From Actinomycetota bacterium (GTDB taxonomy: Bacteria > Actinomycetota > Actinomycetes > Actinomycetales > Cellulomonadaceae): DNA of 7,790 nt. Positions within the stretch are counted from its first letter, which is position 1; the number at the start of each line of letters is the position of its first letter. The stretch covers positions 1 through 7,790 of the forward strand of contig JAHIJU010000515.1 in NCBI GenBank assembly GCA_018898235.1, read 5' to 3'. Made by a program: the position numbers and the translations under genes. Below, piece after piece: positions 1 to 7,123 of this stretch. The notes under the pieces were generated by a model. The model was not told the origin of the DNA. It did not search any database and saw only the letters and a program-made list of their open reading frames with translations.

Positions 1-84
1 AATTACCAACTCCGAAGAGCCATCGCTCTTGCCCGAAATTACCGACACCCTTATAGAGATACTATCGAGGGCGGCGTGAATGAG
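1..84 (-). other. Left-edge segment: open frame continuing past the amber stop of the HEPN-like gene
   Basis: The minus strand immediately after the TAG at 85-87 stays open in the same frame for 28 codons, up to the window edge, beginning LIHAALDSI. Homologues as I recall them continue beyond the point where this protein ends, so this may be the detached C-terminal part of the same gene. It may equally be ordinary downstream sequence, because 28 open codons arise easily by chance. The only other structure seen is a 6-bp inverted repeat at 15-30. No terminator with a T-run is visible, so the operon may continue beyond the window. Confidence 0.3.
15..30. repeat. Short perfect inverted repeat (6-bp arms, 4-base loop)
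   Basis: AAGAGC (15-20) is followed by CATC and then GCTCTT (25-30), a perfect hairpin on either strand. No run of T follows on either strand, so it does not look like a standard intrinsic terminator. It lies about 55 bases past the last stop of the minus-strand operon and could stabilise a transcript end. Six-base arms can occur by chance. Confidence 0.25.
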
Positions 85-612
85 CTATTCTTGGGAGGCT
101 ACCGTGTTTGAGTGATTGGGTCGGGACTGCGAAAGTCCACTGTCTGTGAAGATTGTTTCGCCCTCTGAGGTTTGCGACAACATCTGGAATCCTGTTGGAC
201 ACAGGGTAACCTGTGAGATCCCATGAGACGATCCGTCTCTACGATCAGTTGGGTGACCAACACAATCATTTCTTACATTCCGTACTCTTCGAAGAACCTC
301 ATCAGTTCTGTCGTGAGCAATGCCCAAACCCTCGCAGAGATCGGCAACGGCGTTTTGTTGAACAAACAGAGATTGCAGTAAGCCGTATACTGCTAAATAC
401 AGGCTACCTTTGTCTGTCATTGTTTGTGCGAACTCAGGGAAAGCGTTAATGGCAAGGCACGTATCCTCAACTACATCCATAGCAGAGCAGACCTTGAACC
501 AGCACTGCAAGTCGTTTCGTATCTTAAAGCCAATCCTCGGTTCATTTACTAGATCACGAATCAGAAGAACTTGTGAGTAGATTTGATCGATTACATTACC
601 TTCGTTACTCAT
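85..612 (-). CDS. HEPN-like small protein, last visible gene of the hsd operon
   Basis: The product is 175 residues, mostly helical and soluble, with no signal peptide or membrane segment. I do not recognise a named gene. Residues 71-98 (LYLAVYGLLQ followed by a QQN segment) form a conserved-looking helix. Residues 108-120 run LRRVRNVRNDCVGH, and R114-N-D-C-V-G-H120 matches the R-polar-x(n)-H signature (R-x4-6-H) of HEPN domains. Many HEPN proteins are RNases in toxin-antitoxin, CRISPR and abortive-infection systems. A further block (SSHGISQVTLCPTGFQML, 128-145) resembles the part after the motif in similar proteins. The ATG at 612 lies 4 bases after the stop of the zinc-ribbon gene and has only a weak ribosome binding site (GAAG), so translational coupling is likely. 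The reading frame ends at an amber codon and stays open beyond it, so the C-terminus may be truncated. The ORF is well supported. The HEPN assignment is moderate, and RNase activity and a defence role are inferred. Confidence 0.75.
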   Translation of the reverse strand: MSNEGNVIDQIYSQVLLIRDLVNEPRIGFKIRNDLQCWFKVCSAMDVVEDTCLAINAFPEFAQTMTDKGSLYLAVYGLLQSLFVQQNAVADLCEGLGIAHDRTDEVLRRVRNVRNDCVGHPTDRRDGSSHGISQVTLCPTGFQMLSQTSEGETIFTDSGLSQSRPNHSNTVASQE

Positions 613-616
613 GGTA

Positions 617-1117
617 CTACTTCAAACCAGAGGCTTTTAATAGGTACTCATTTGCAGCGCCAGTGAGTAGATGAAATAACGCTTCTTTGATCCACGGCCC
701 AGATTTTTCAGTGATTTTCTTTATCTTGGATGCGGACACTTCCGCTGATGGTGTTTCGAGGATAATATCGACGATGCTCTCTTTGAGTATTTCCCTTTCT
801 TTCTTGTTAATACCCTTTGCTTGATCTGCCAGTTCTTTGGCAAGTTTAATCTTCCTATCGGTCCAAGGGTAAGGTTCCCCGCAACTTGAACAGAACTTGG
901 GAACCTCGAATAGAGGAACATTCATATCCTCAGAGTGATAGTAGCCTCTTATCGGGGTCTTACAAGAAGGGCAAGCGGTAATTGTCTCCTCACCGCAAGT
1001 CTCGCAACGGAATGCGCTACGCACCGGGTTTTCCACGGTCATCTGGTTGATGATGTGGCCATTCTGACAAATCTGAGCGGTGTCGTACCAATCCGACCCA
1101 TCGTCATCGTCCCACAT
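617..1117 (-). CDS. DUF2321-type zinc-ribbon protein
   Basis: The product is 166 residues and resembles the DUF2321 family, whose function is unknown. The N-terminus carries the family pattern WYDTAQIC-x-NGH (residues 10-21), preceded by an unusual acidic run (DDDD). Cysteine pairs follow at C38-x2-C41, C49-x2-C52 (inside ACPSCKTPIRGYYH) and C76-x2-C79 (inside FCSSCGEPYPWT). With C17 and H21 these are enough to bind about two zinc ions. The C-terminal half (about 85-166) is charged and helical, with KINKK/KERE-like stretches. No enzyme motif is visible. The ATG at 1117 has GGAG five bases upstream. The gene starts 26 bases after hsdM and ends 4 bases before the HEPN-like gene, so it is probably cotranscribed with the R-M genes. 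It could be a nucleic-acid or protein adaptor for its neighbour, but that is inference. Confidence 0.85.
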   Translation of the reverse strand: MWDDDDGSDWYDTAQICQNGHIINQMTVENPVRSAFRCETCGEETITACPSCKTPIRGYYHSEDMNVPLFEVPKFCSSCGEPYPWTDRKIKLAKELADQAKGINKKEREILKESIVDIILETPSAEVSASKIKKITEKSGPWIKEALFHLLTGAANEYLLKASGLK

Positions 1118-1143
1118 ACTGGCTCCAATCGGGTTTTAAAGAA

Positions 1144-2607
1144 CTACTCTTCGTCGCCAATTAACTCCCCATGGATACTCTCAAAGTGCTCTAGAGCCGC
1201 TCCAAGGTTCTCAATGATCTCCGATGCCAGCACGTCTGGATCTGGCAAGTTCTCCGTATCCTCAAGCGTCTCGTCCTTCAGCCAGAATATGTCCAGATTG
1301 ACCTTGTCCCGCTGTATCAACTCATCATAGGTAAAGCCTCTGAACCTATCCGATTCCTTTCTCTCCCGGCGGTTGTCGGCGTTGTAACAACTGACGAAAT
1401 CCTCCAGATCCTCATACCTCAATGGATTGGTCTTGAGCGTGAAGTGCTTGTTGGTACGAAGGTCATAGATCCACACTTTCTCCGTCCACGGCTTCTCGCT
1501 CGCTGGCTTCCTATCAAAGAACAGTAGGTTGGCCTTTACTCCCTGTGCATAGAAGATCCCGGTCGGCAATCTCAAGAGAGTGTGAACATCGCACTCGTGG
1601 AGCAACTTCCTTCTTACAGTCTCCCCGGCTCCACCTTCAAACAACACATTGTCAGGAACCACGATAGCGGCTTTGCCGTTGATCTTGAGAAGGGTCTTTG
1701 CGTGCTGGAGAAAGTTCAACTGCTTGTTTGATGTGGAGGCCCAGAAATCCTCACGTTCATATACCAGCGATTCCTTGTCTGCCTTCCCCTCACCGTTCAC
1801 TATCGTGATACTGCTCTTCTTCCCGAACGGAGGATTAGTAAGCACCATGTTGTAACGGTCGCCGGGATCTGAAACGAGAGCATCGCCTACATCAATCGGG
1901 CTTTCTTCTCCTCCGATTCCATGCAGGTACATGTTCATGACACACAAGCGAGCCACGCTATCTACAATGTCCTTGCCGCTCAAGGCTTTGAACTTGAGAA
2001 ACTGCTTTTGATCCTTGTCCAGTTTGTAATTATTTGAGATGTACTCATGAGCCATTAGGAGAAAGCCGCCAGTGCCACAAGCCGGGTCGTATATCGTCAT
2101 ACCCGGCTTCGGCCTCATGACGTTGACAATAGCCCTGATGAGTGCCCTTGGGGTGAAGTACTGTCCCGCTCCGCTCTTTGTGTCCTCTGCATTCTTCTGG
2201 AGTAGCCCTTCGTAAATATCGCCTTTAACGTCAATGTCTATTCCGGCCCATGTTTCCTCATCTATCAGGTTGATGAGCCTCTCTAGTTTTGCTGGATCTT
2301 GGATCTTATTCTGCGCCTTCCTGAAGATGACACCGAGCATCCCTTTTTCTTTTCCAAGGGAGTCAAGGGTATGCCTGTACTGGACTTCCAGTTCATCCCC
2401 GTCCTTGGGAGACAGACTCGCCCAATCAAGGTCATCAGGAATGACGGAGGGCTTGTTGAACGGTGGCTTCGTCTGCTCATCGGCCATCTTGAGGAACAGG
2501 AGATACGTCAACTGCTCCACATAGTCTCCGTAACTTACGCCATCATCCCGAAGGACGGTACAGAAGTTCCAGAGTTTGCCGACTATTGATGCTGAATCGT
2601 TAGCCAT
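1144..2607 (-). CDS. hsdM: Type I restriction-modification system, adenine-specific DNA methyltransferase subunit HsdM
   Basis: HsdM transfers a methyl group from S-adenosylmethionine to N6 of adenine in the site chosen by HsdS, working as an M2S1 enzyme and as part of R2M2S1. The product has 487 residues, normal for the family. An HsdM N-terminal helical domain spans about 6-135. The N6-methyltransferase domain begins at GQYFTPR (148-154), with the SAM-binding motif DPACGTGGF at 174-182 and the catalytic motif NPPF at 258-261. GKAAIVVPDNVLF (311-323) and LRLPTGIFYAQGVKANLLFF (345-364) are further typical blocks. The C-terminus is acidic. The ATG at 2607 has AGGCGG about six bases upstream, close to the hsdS stop, and the gap to hsdS is 12 bases. 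All key residues are present, so the enzyme looks active. Methylation specificity cannot be read from this subunit. Confidence 0.97.
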   Translation of the reverse strand: MANDSASIVGKLWNFCTVLRDDGVSYGDYVEQLTYLLFLKMADEQTKPPFNKPSVIPDDLDWASLSPKDGDELEVQYRHTLDSLGKEKGMLGVIFRKAQNKIQDPAKLERLINLIDEETWAGIDIDVKGDIYEGLLQKNAEDTKSGAGQYFTPRALIRAIVNVMRPKPGMTIYDPACGTGGFLLMAHEYISNNYKLDKDQKQFLKFKALSGKDIVDSVARLCVMNMYLHGIGGEESPIDVGDALVSDPGDRYNMVLTNPPFGKKSSITIVNGEGKADKESLVYEREDFWASTSNKQLNFLQHAKTLLKINGKAAIVVPDNVLFEGGAGETVRRKLLHECDVHTLLRLPTGIFYAQGVKANLLFFDRKPASEKPWTEKVWIYDLRTNKHFTLKTNPLRYEDLEDFVSCYNADNRRERKESDRFRGFTYDELIQRDKVNLDIFWLKDETLEDTENLPDPDVLASEIIENLGAALEHFESIHGELIGDEE

Positions 2608-2619
2608 CGTGTACCGCCT

Positions 2620-4098
2620 TTAACTACCTCTCTTACTCTTCGTTTTCTTTGCCCCCGCCGCTTGTTTGGTTCCTTCTTCATTTATCCTCTCAAGCAACAT
2701 TTCAGCAGGTTCATCTGTAGGATCTTGGGGTACGAGTTTTCCTTCAAATGCCCTCTTCAAGATGCTCTGGCGGAGCCTATCTGATTGCATGATGCTCTGC
2801 ACAAGAACCTTCTGTATCTCATCAGCGATGGAAAATCGTCTTTCAATATCTTCCACAATCTGCATTTGTTCTTCCACGCTAGTAAGGGGCACCTCCATGA
2901 GACCAAGTTGCGTCTGATTGATTGAGGCCATTCCCGTTGTCTGCTGGAAGTTTCGGCTGAAGTAGTTGTGGCCATGCAGTTGGAGCCAGTATTGGATGTA
3001 CTTGCTACTGACGTGCGCCTCATTGAGCCGTAACCTTATGTTCTTACTTTCAAAAACGCATGTTTCAAGTCCTTCGGGGATGATTGCAGATTTTCCAACC
3101 AATTCCCAACTATTTACCCTGTTTATAAGAATATCTCCCGGCTTAAGCCCATAGCCTTCTATCTCTTCCGGAGTTACGTTCATCCGCTTTATGTCTTTCC
3201 AGACAATGCGACCATCATCTATGTTGTACATCCGCAGACATGCAATACCATCATCAGCATAGAAGTGCTTCTGTTTATAGATACCATTGGTCATTGAAGT
3301 GGCAATCAAACCAACATTCGTCCACTCCCATCCATCCGGTAGTTCCGGCAAATCTGATGTATCAACCGCTGGCGGCTCCTTATACTTCCCTCCCAACTTC
3401 TTCTTCCGTTCGTCTTTTATCCGCTCTAGCAACACTGATGCTGGCTCCAGATCATCCTTGTGAGCCTCCCGCCACTCCGCTGTCAGTTTGCCCTCAAAGG
3501 CATACTTCAGCACGGCATGACGGTATCGCTTGATCTGCGCCTGTACTTTCTTTAGGGCTTCAACGCCAGCATCAAGGTTGGTGAATAAATCTTCTATCTT
3601 GGCGACTATGCGATGTTGTTCGTTGGTGGGTGCAATTGGTATCGGGACAGCAGAGAATCTCTTTGCAGAAACCTCTAGGAAGGTCGTGCCACTCGCCATG
3701 CCCTCAACAAGCGGTTTGCTACCCTTTAAGTAGTAATACACATACTCATTGATAATACCGTCATATGGCATCAGGTTCTTGAATCCCTGATTTGTTGCTA
3801 TCGGATTTGACGCTATTACGACATAGCCAATCGGTGCCCTTGAGGAGAATAGAACAGATCCTTCAGGTAGAAGGACTGCCGCTGAAGTCTGAAAGCCCCT
3901 CTCCGAGATGTTCCGCTTTCCTCTTGAGATGTATTTCTTTGTATAACCAGAGAGATCTGCGGGGGTTAACCATGCGACATTACCATTGAAGTTCTCATCA
4001 TTCTTTGTGGCGGGTGTTCCGCCAGCGGCTATGCGTCCAATATCATTCAACGATGCCCAAGACCAACTTCCCGGCAACGACTTTTCATGATTACTCAA
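2620..4098 (-). CDS. hsdS: Type I restriction-modification system, specificity subunit HsdS
   Basis: HsdS reads the bipartite target sequence and scaffolds HsdM and HsdR. The product has 492 residues with the classic two-half layout. Target recognition domain 1 is at about 11-155 (opening LPGSWSWASLNDIGRIAAGG) and a coiled-coil spacer is at about 160-236. Target recognition domain 2 is at about 254-405 (opening LPDGWEWTNVG), with a second coiled coil at about 408-475. The two spacers are visible repeats: AVLKYAFEGKLT against SILKRAFEGKLV, and PASVLLERIKDE against PAEMLLERINEE. The tail (KQAAGAKKTKSKRGS) is strongly basic. The start is TTG, within the 4-base overlap TTGA with the hsdR stop, and AAGGTG lies about 8 bases upstream. 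No ATG exists near the expected domain start, so TTG is well supported. Both recognition domains are intact. The target sequence cannot be predicted by eye. Confidence 0.96.
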   Translation of the reverse strand: MSNHEKSLPGSWSWASLNDIGRIAAGGTPATKNDENFNGNVAWLTPADLSGYTKKYISRGKRNISERGFQTSAAVLLPEGSVLFSSRAPIGYVVIASNPIATNQGFKNLMPYDGIINEYVYYYLKGSKPLVEGMASGTTFLEVSAKRFSAVPIPIAPTNEQHRIVAKIEDLFTNLDAGVEALKKVQAQIKRYRHAVLKYAFEGKLTAEWREAHKDDLEPASVLLERIKDERKKKLGGKYKEPPAVDTSDLPELPDGWEWTNVGLIATSMTNGIYKQKHFYADDGIACLRMYNIDDGRIVWKDIKRMNVTPEEIEGYGLKPGDILINRVNSWELVGKSAIIPEGLETCVFESKNIRLRLNEAHVSSKYIQYWLQLHGHNYFSRNFQQTTGMASINQTQLGLMEVPLTSVEEQMQIVEDIERRFSIADEIQKVLVQSIMQSDRLRQSILKRAFEGKLVPQDPTDEPAEMLLERINEEGTKQAAGAKKTKSKRGS

Positions 4099-6863
4099 GC
4101 CACCAGCACCTTATTCAATTCATTTAATAGCGGCTCTAGATCGTGCCCAAACAACTGGCTGACCTTCACGGCTCCGCCCCGTTCGTTGAAGGGCGTGTAC
4201 TCAAAATCATCAATCCCGATAGAAAGAGAGGTGGCTATGTGGTCCTTTATCATCAGGAGCCACTCCCGCTGTTCAGGCGTGAAGGCTCTTCCTGATTTCT
4301 CCTGCTCCGACAACCACTTCTCAAATCTGCGGTCTACCTCTTCAGTATATGGCTCCAGTATGACAACTTCGCCAAGAGCAAACCGCACAAGAGAAATGAT
4401 GTTGGTCAGCAACTTCTGCGGCCCTGCTCCCCTTACCCTTGAACTCTCCAACTGCTCGTATGCCCTCCACAGGAGGTCTGGTGTGAGGTTGTATGGGGGC
4501 TTCTCAATGCTCTCGGCCAGTTGTTTGATCTCTTCATAGGTAAGGTGCCGCTGGCCGTAGGGCTTGCTGTAGATGATCTGGAGGGCTGTCAGTTCGTCCT
4601 TGTTGTCCTCAATAAACCGCTTGAAGGCATCTACTATCGTTCGTGCCTGTCCCTCATCCACGAATCCGGCATACAGAATCATATCTTCGCTTACCGTATC
4701 AATGACCTGCTCATTCCGTTCTTTGACCTCTATCAGTTTGTTGCGGAATGTTGGGTTATCAAATGGGGCACAGGCTACCTCTACCAACTTCTCTGCGGCC
4801 TTCTGGATCTGCGCATCAGATGGTTCTTCAGTCTCAAACATCTCCTTGGCGGCTTCCATATGCTTGTCAGGGTCAACCGCATCCATGAGCCTGTTGGTAA
4901 TCTCTACCAGAGGCTCCCCGCCTGAAGCATCCTCAATCTCCTTCCTGTCCCTTTCATCAACCTCCCGGTCTAGCCGGGCGAGCCGCCCCGCAAGGGTTAG
5001 AAGCGTATCTTCATCCCTCACCCCGATGGCTACTGATTGCACCAGTTTGTCAAACGGTACGCTTGGCTTGCGCTCAAGAGGCCGGGAATCTGTCTTGTCC
5101 CTCTCGCATACGCCTACCGCATCCACGATCACGAAGTGGGACTTCTTCCTTGCGTCAGGCGTAACAGCGTTGAAGTCCGTTGGCGATATGACCCTAGTGC
5201 CACGGCCTTTCATTTGTTCAAAGTAAACACCAGATCTTACATCCCGCGTGAAGATCAGGCACTCCAGAGGCTTTATGTCCGTCCCGGTGGAAATCATGTC
5301 TACTGTTACGGCTATCCTTGGAAAGTATGAGTTGCGGAAACTCTGGATGAGATCCTCCGGCTTCTCGCCCGTAGTCTTGTAGGTGATCTTCTTGCAGAAC
5401 TCGTTACCTTTAGCGAACTCCTCACGGACGATGTGGACTATATCCTCTGCATGTGAGTCATCCTTGGCGAATACCAGCGTCTTGGGAACCTCCGTCCTGC
5501 CGGGGAATATGTCGGTGAACAACTTATCCCTGAACGTCCTTACGACTGTCCTTATTTGATCCTGTGCAACAACGCTTCTATCCAACTCCGTATTGAAGTA
5601 CTCAAAATCCTCATCCAGTTGTTCCCACCGCAGTTGTCTCGTCTTTTTATTGCGCCTGTCTACAAAGAAACCGGCGGGAACTTGTCCGCCCTGCTCGGTG
5701 ATTTCCGTCCTGATGCGGTACACCTGATAGCCGCAGTTAACCCCATCTGCAACAGCCCGCTCGTGGCTGTACTCCATTACAAGGTTCTGATTGAAGAAGC
5801 CAATGGTCTGCTTTGAAGGTGTGGCGGTAAGCCCGATCAGGAAAGCGTCAAAGTGCTCAAGCACCTGTCGCCACAGGTTGTAGATGGAGCGGTGGCACTC
5901 ATCAGTAATGATAAAGTCAAAGGTCTCTATCGGGATATTGGGATTGTAGACTACCTCTTTTGGCGTAGCCTCTACTGGAGCCACGTCAAACATGGAGACT
6001 TCATCAAGTTCAGCATCCAACTCCGGCTGACCAGCAAGCATTGAATAGAGCCGTTGGATGGTGGAGATGGTAACTCTACATACGGGATCTAGCGTGTTGG
6101 AGGTGAGGTGCTGGACGTTGTAGAGTTCGGTGAACTTACGCCCATCGTCAGGAGTAACGAACTGCTGGAACTCCTTTCTGGTCTGCCGCCCAAGGTTGCT
6201 CCTGTCCACAAGGAAAAGCACCCTCTTGGCTCCTGCAAACTTGATGAGCCGGTAGACGAAGTTGACTGCTGTAAACGTTTTTCCTGATCCAGTTGCCATC
6301 TGGATTAGTGCCCTTGGCCGAGCATCCCTCAATGACTCCTCAAGGTTCTCTATGGCCTCTATCTGGCTAACCCACAGTCCTTCAGTAATCAGTGGGGGCA
6401 TGGTACGGAGTCTCGCCCTCAACGTGTTTTCCTGCGTGTACCATTCAGCGAAGGTCTCCGGCCTGTGGAACGCAAAGACCCGCCTTGAGCATGGCTCTGG
6501 ATCCCGGTTGTCCCTGAAGTACGTCTCAACGCCTGTGGACTCATGGGCAAGAGCCAGAGGGTTCTGGAAGTTGGGGATATTGTCCGGTAGTCCCTGTAGG
6601 TAGTTCTCTGTCTGCTCCGATACGCCGCTTAAGGTTTCGCCAACCTTCTTCGCCTCAAGGACTCCTGCGGCTTTCTTGTCCACGAAGAGTAGGTAATCTA
6701 CGGCACCGTTTGTTAGGGGAAACTCACGGACAGCAACTCCAAGTGAAGCACTTAAGTTAATATCCCGGTAATCCTGTACCTGCCACCCTGCCGCTTCAAG
6801 CAGTTCATCTATCTTCTGCCGTGCCAGTTCCTCCGGCTTCTTCAATAGGTGCCCCCTTGCCAT
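4095..6863 (-). CDS. hsdR: Type I restriction-modification system, restriction and translocase subunit HsdR (EcoEI/EcoAI-like)
   Basis: HsdR pumps DNA using ATP and cuts unmethylated DNA when bound to HsdM and HsdS. The product has 922 residues from the ATG at 6863. The N-terminal nuclease domain has a PD-(D/E)xK-type core with D56, E70 and K72 (GAVDYLLFVDKK followed by VLEAKK). The SF2 helicase motor follows: Walker A ATGSGKT (190-196), DECH box (321-324), LTATPS (345-350), motif V VTVDMISTGTD (519-529) and motif VI QMKGRGTR (550-557). The C-terminal region, about 732-906, ending near FEYTPFNERGGA, resembles the EcoEI R C-terminal domain, which suggests Type IB-like relatives. A longer reading frame begins at TTG 6929 (944 residues). 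The ATG is preferred because it has GGGAG eight bases upstream, the TTG has no such site, and the extra residues are glycine-rich and unlike the family. The gene leads the operon, and its stop overlaps the hsdS start. It appears intact. Confidence 0.97.
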   Translation of the reverse strand: MARGHLLKKPEELARQKIDELLEAAGWQVQDYRDINLSASLGVAVREFPLTNGAVDYLLFVDKKAAGVLEAKKVGETLSGVSEQTENYLQGLPDNIPNFQNPLALAHESTGVETYFRDNRDPEPCSRRVFAFHRPETFAEWYTQENTLRARLRTMPPLITEGLWVSQIEAIENLEESLRDARPRALIQMATGSGKTFTAVNFVYRLIKFAGAKRVLFLVDRSNLGRQTRKEFQQFVTPDDGRKFTELYNVQHLTSNTLDPVCRVTISTIQRLYSMLAGQPELDAELDEVSMFDVAPVEATPKEVVYNPNIPIETFDFIITDECHRSIYNLWRQVLEHFDAFLIGLTATPSKQTIGFFNQNLVMEYSHERAVADGVNCGYQVYRIRTEITEQGGQVPAGFFVDRRNKKTRQLRWEQLDEDFEYFNTELDRSVVAQDQIRTVVRTFRDKLFTDIFPGRTEVPKTLVFAKDDSHAEDIVHIVREEFAKGNEFCKKITYKTTGEKPEDLIQSFRNSYFPRIAVTVDMISTGTDIKPLECLIFTRDVRSGVYFEQMKGRGTRVISPTDFNAVTPDARKKSHFVIVDAVGVCERDKTDSRPLERKPSVPFDKLVQSVAIGVRDEDTLLTLAGRLARLDREVDERDRKEIEDASGGEPLVEITNRLMDAVDPDKHMEAAKEMFETEEPSDAQIQKAAEKLVEVACAPFDNPTFRNKLIEVKERNEQVIDTVSEDMILYAGFVDEGQARTIVDAFKRFIEDNKDELTALQIIYSKPYGQRHLTYEEIKQLAESIEKPPYNLTPDLLWRAYEQLESSRVRGAGPQKLLTNIISLVRFALGEVVILEPYTEEVDRRFEKWLSEQEKSGRAFTPEQREWLLMIKDHIATSLSIGIDDFEYTPFNERGGAVKVSQLFGHDLEPLLNELNKVLVA

Positions 6864-6871
6864 TATCAGAT

Positions 6872-6876
6872 CTCCC
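6872..6876 (-). promoter_or_regulatory. Ribosome binding site deciding the hsdR start
   Basis: On the minus strand GGGAG lies eight bases before the ATG at 6863, with a further GGAGGAG at 6878-6884. The upstream in-frame TTG at 6929 has no comparable purine tract. This favours the shorter 922-residue HsdR. Confidence 0.6.
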
Positions 6877-6902
6877 GCTCCTCCACCTTGGAGGCTTGGA
6901 TC

Positions 6903-6917
6903 GGCCCGATTTGGGCC
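6903..6917. repeat. Small inverted repeat in the hsdR leader
   Basis: GGCCC (6903-6907) and GGGCC (6913-6917) pair perfectly around a 5-base GATTT loop, about 40 bases upstream of the hsdR ATG. If transcription starts near 6924 this would sit in the 5' leader. There is no T-run, so it is not a terminator. It could be an operator, a leader hairpin or chance. Confidence 0.25.
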
Positions 6918-6929
6918 TGTTCCGGTCAA

Positions 6930-6938
6930 ATTATCGCA
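6930..6938 (-). promoter_or_regulatory. Possible extended -10 element for the hsd operon
   Basis: The minus strand reads TGCGATAAT, an extended -10 (TGn followed by GATAAT, 5 of 6 matches to TATAAT). It would start transcription near 6924 and give a leader of about 60 bases. No good -35 box lies 16-18 bases upstream. This is the best candidate I find, but it is weak. A start there would also exclude the upstream TTG as the hsdR start. Confidence 0.25.
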
Positions 6939-7123
6939 AACTTTATAGGTGAATCCTACATTCCGCTTTATGTTATTCTCAGCTATTTGTTTTCTGACAG
7001 GACAACGGTACAGCGGAGTTTAGCACTTTTTAGACTTCATTTCACTACTCCCATCAGCATCAGTTTAAACATCTGATAGTCCTTGAGTAAACCACGGACA
7101 GGAAGGGTTTGGGCTTCGTCTTG

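Noticed and set aside
15..30. Intrinsic terminator of the operon
   Set aside because: The stem is only six bases and no T-run follows on either strand.
85..612. Identity as PrrC or RloC anticodon nuclease
   Set aside because: At 175 residues it lacks the ABC-type ATPase domain with Walker motifs that those proteins have. Only the HEPN-like motif is shared.
935..1330. 131-residue plus-strand reading frame across the hsdM/zinc-ribbon junction
   Set aside because: It is antisense to two well-supported genes, with Ser-rich composition and no family signal.
4573..5226. 217-residue plus-strand reading frame opposite hsdR
   Set aside because: It is Ser/Arg-rich and lacks any recognisable domain. 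It is antisense to a fully conserved helicase gene, so it is a shadow.
6864..6929. Longer HsdR starting at TTG 6929 (22 extra residues)
   Set aside because: There is no ribosome binding site before the TTG, the extra residues are glycine-rich and not family-like, and the ATG at 6863 has GGGAG at proper spacing.
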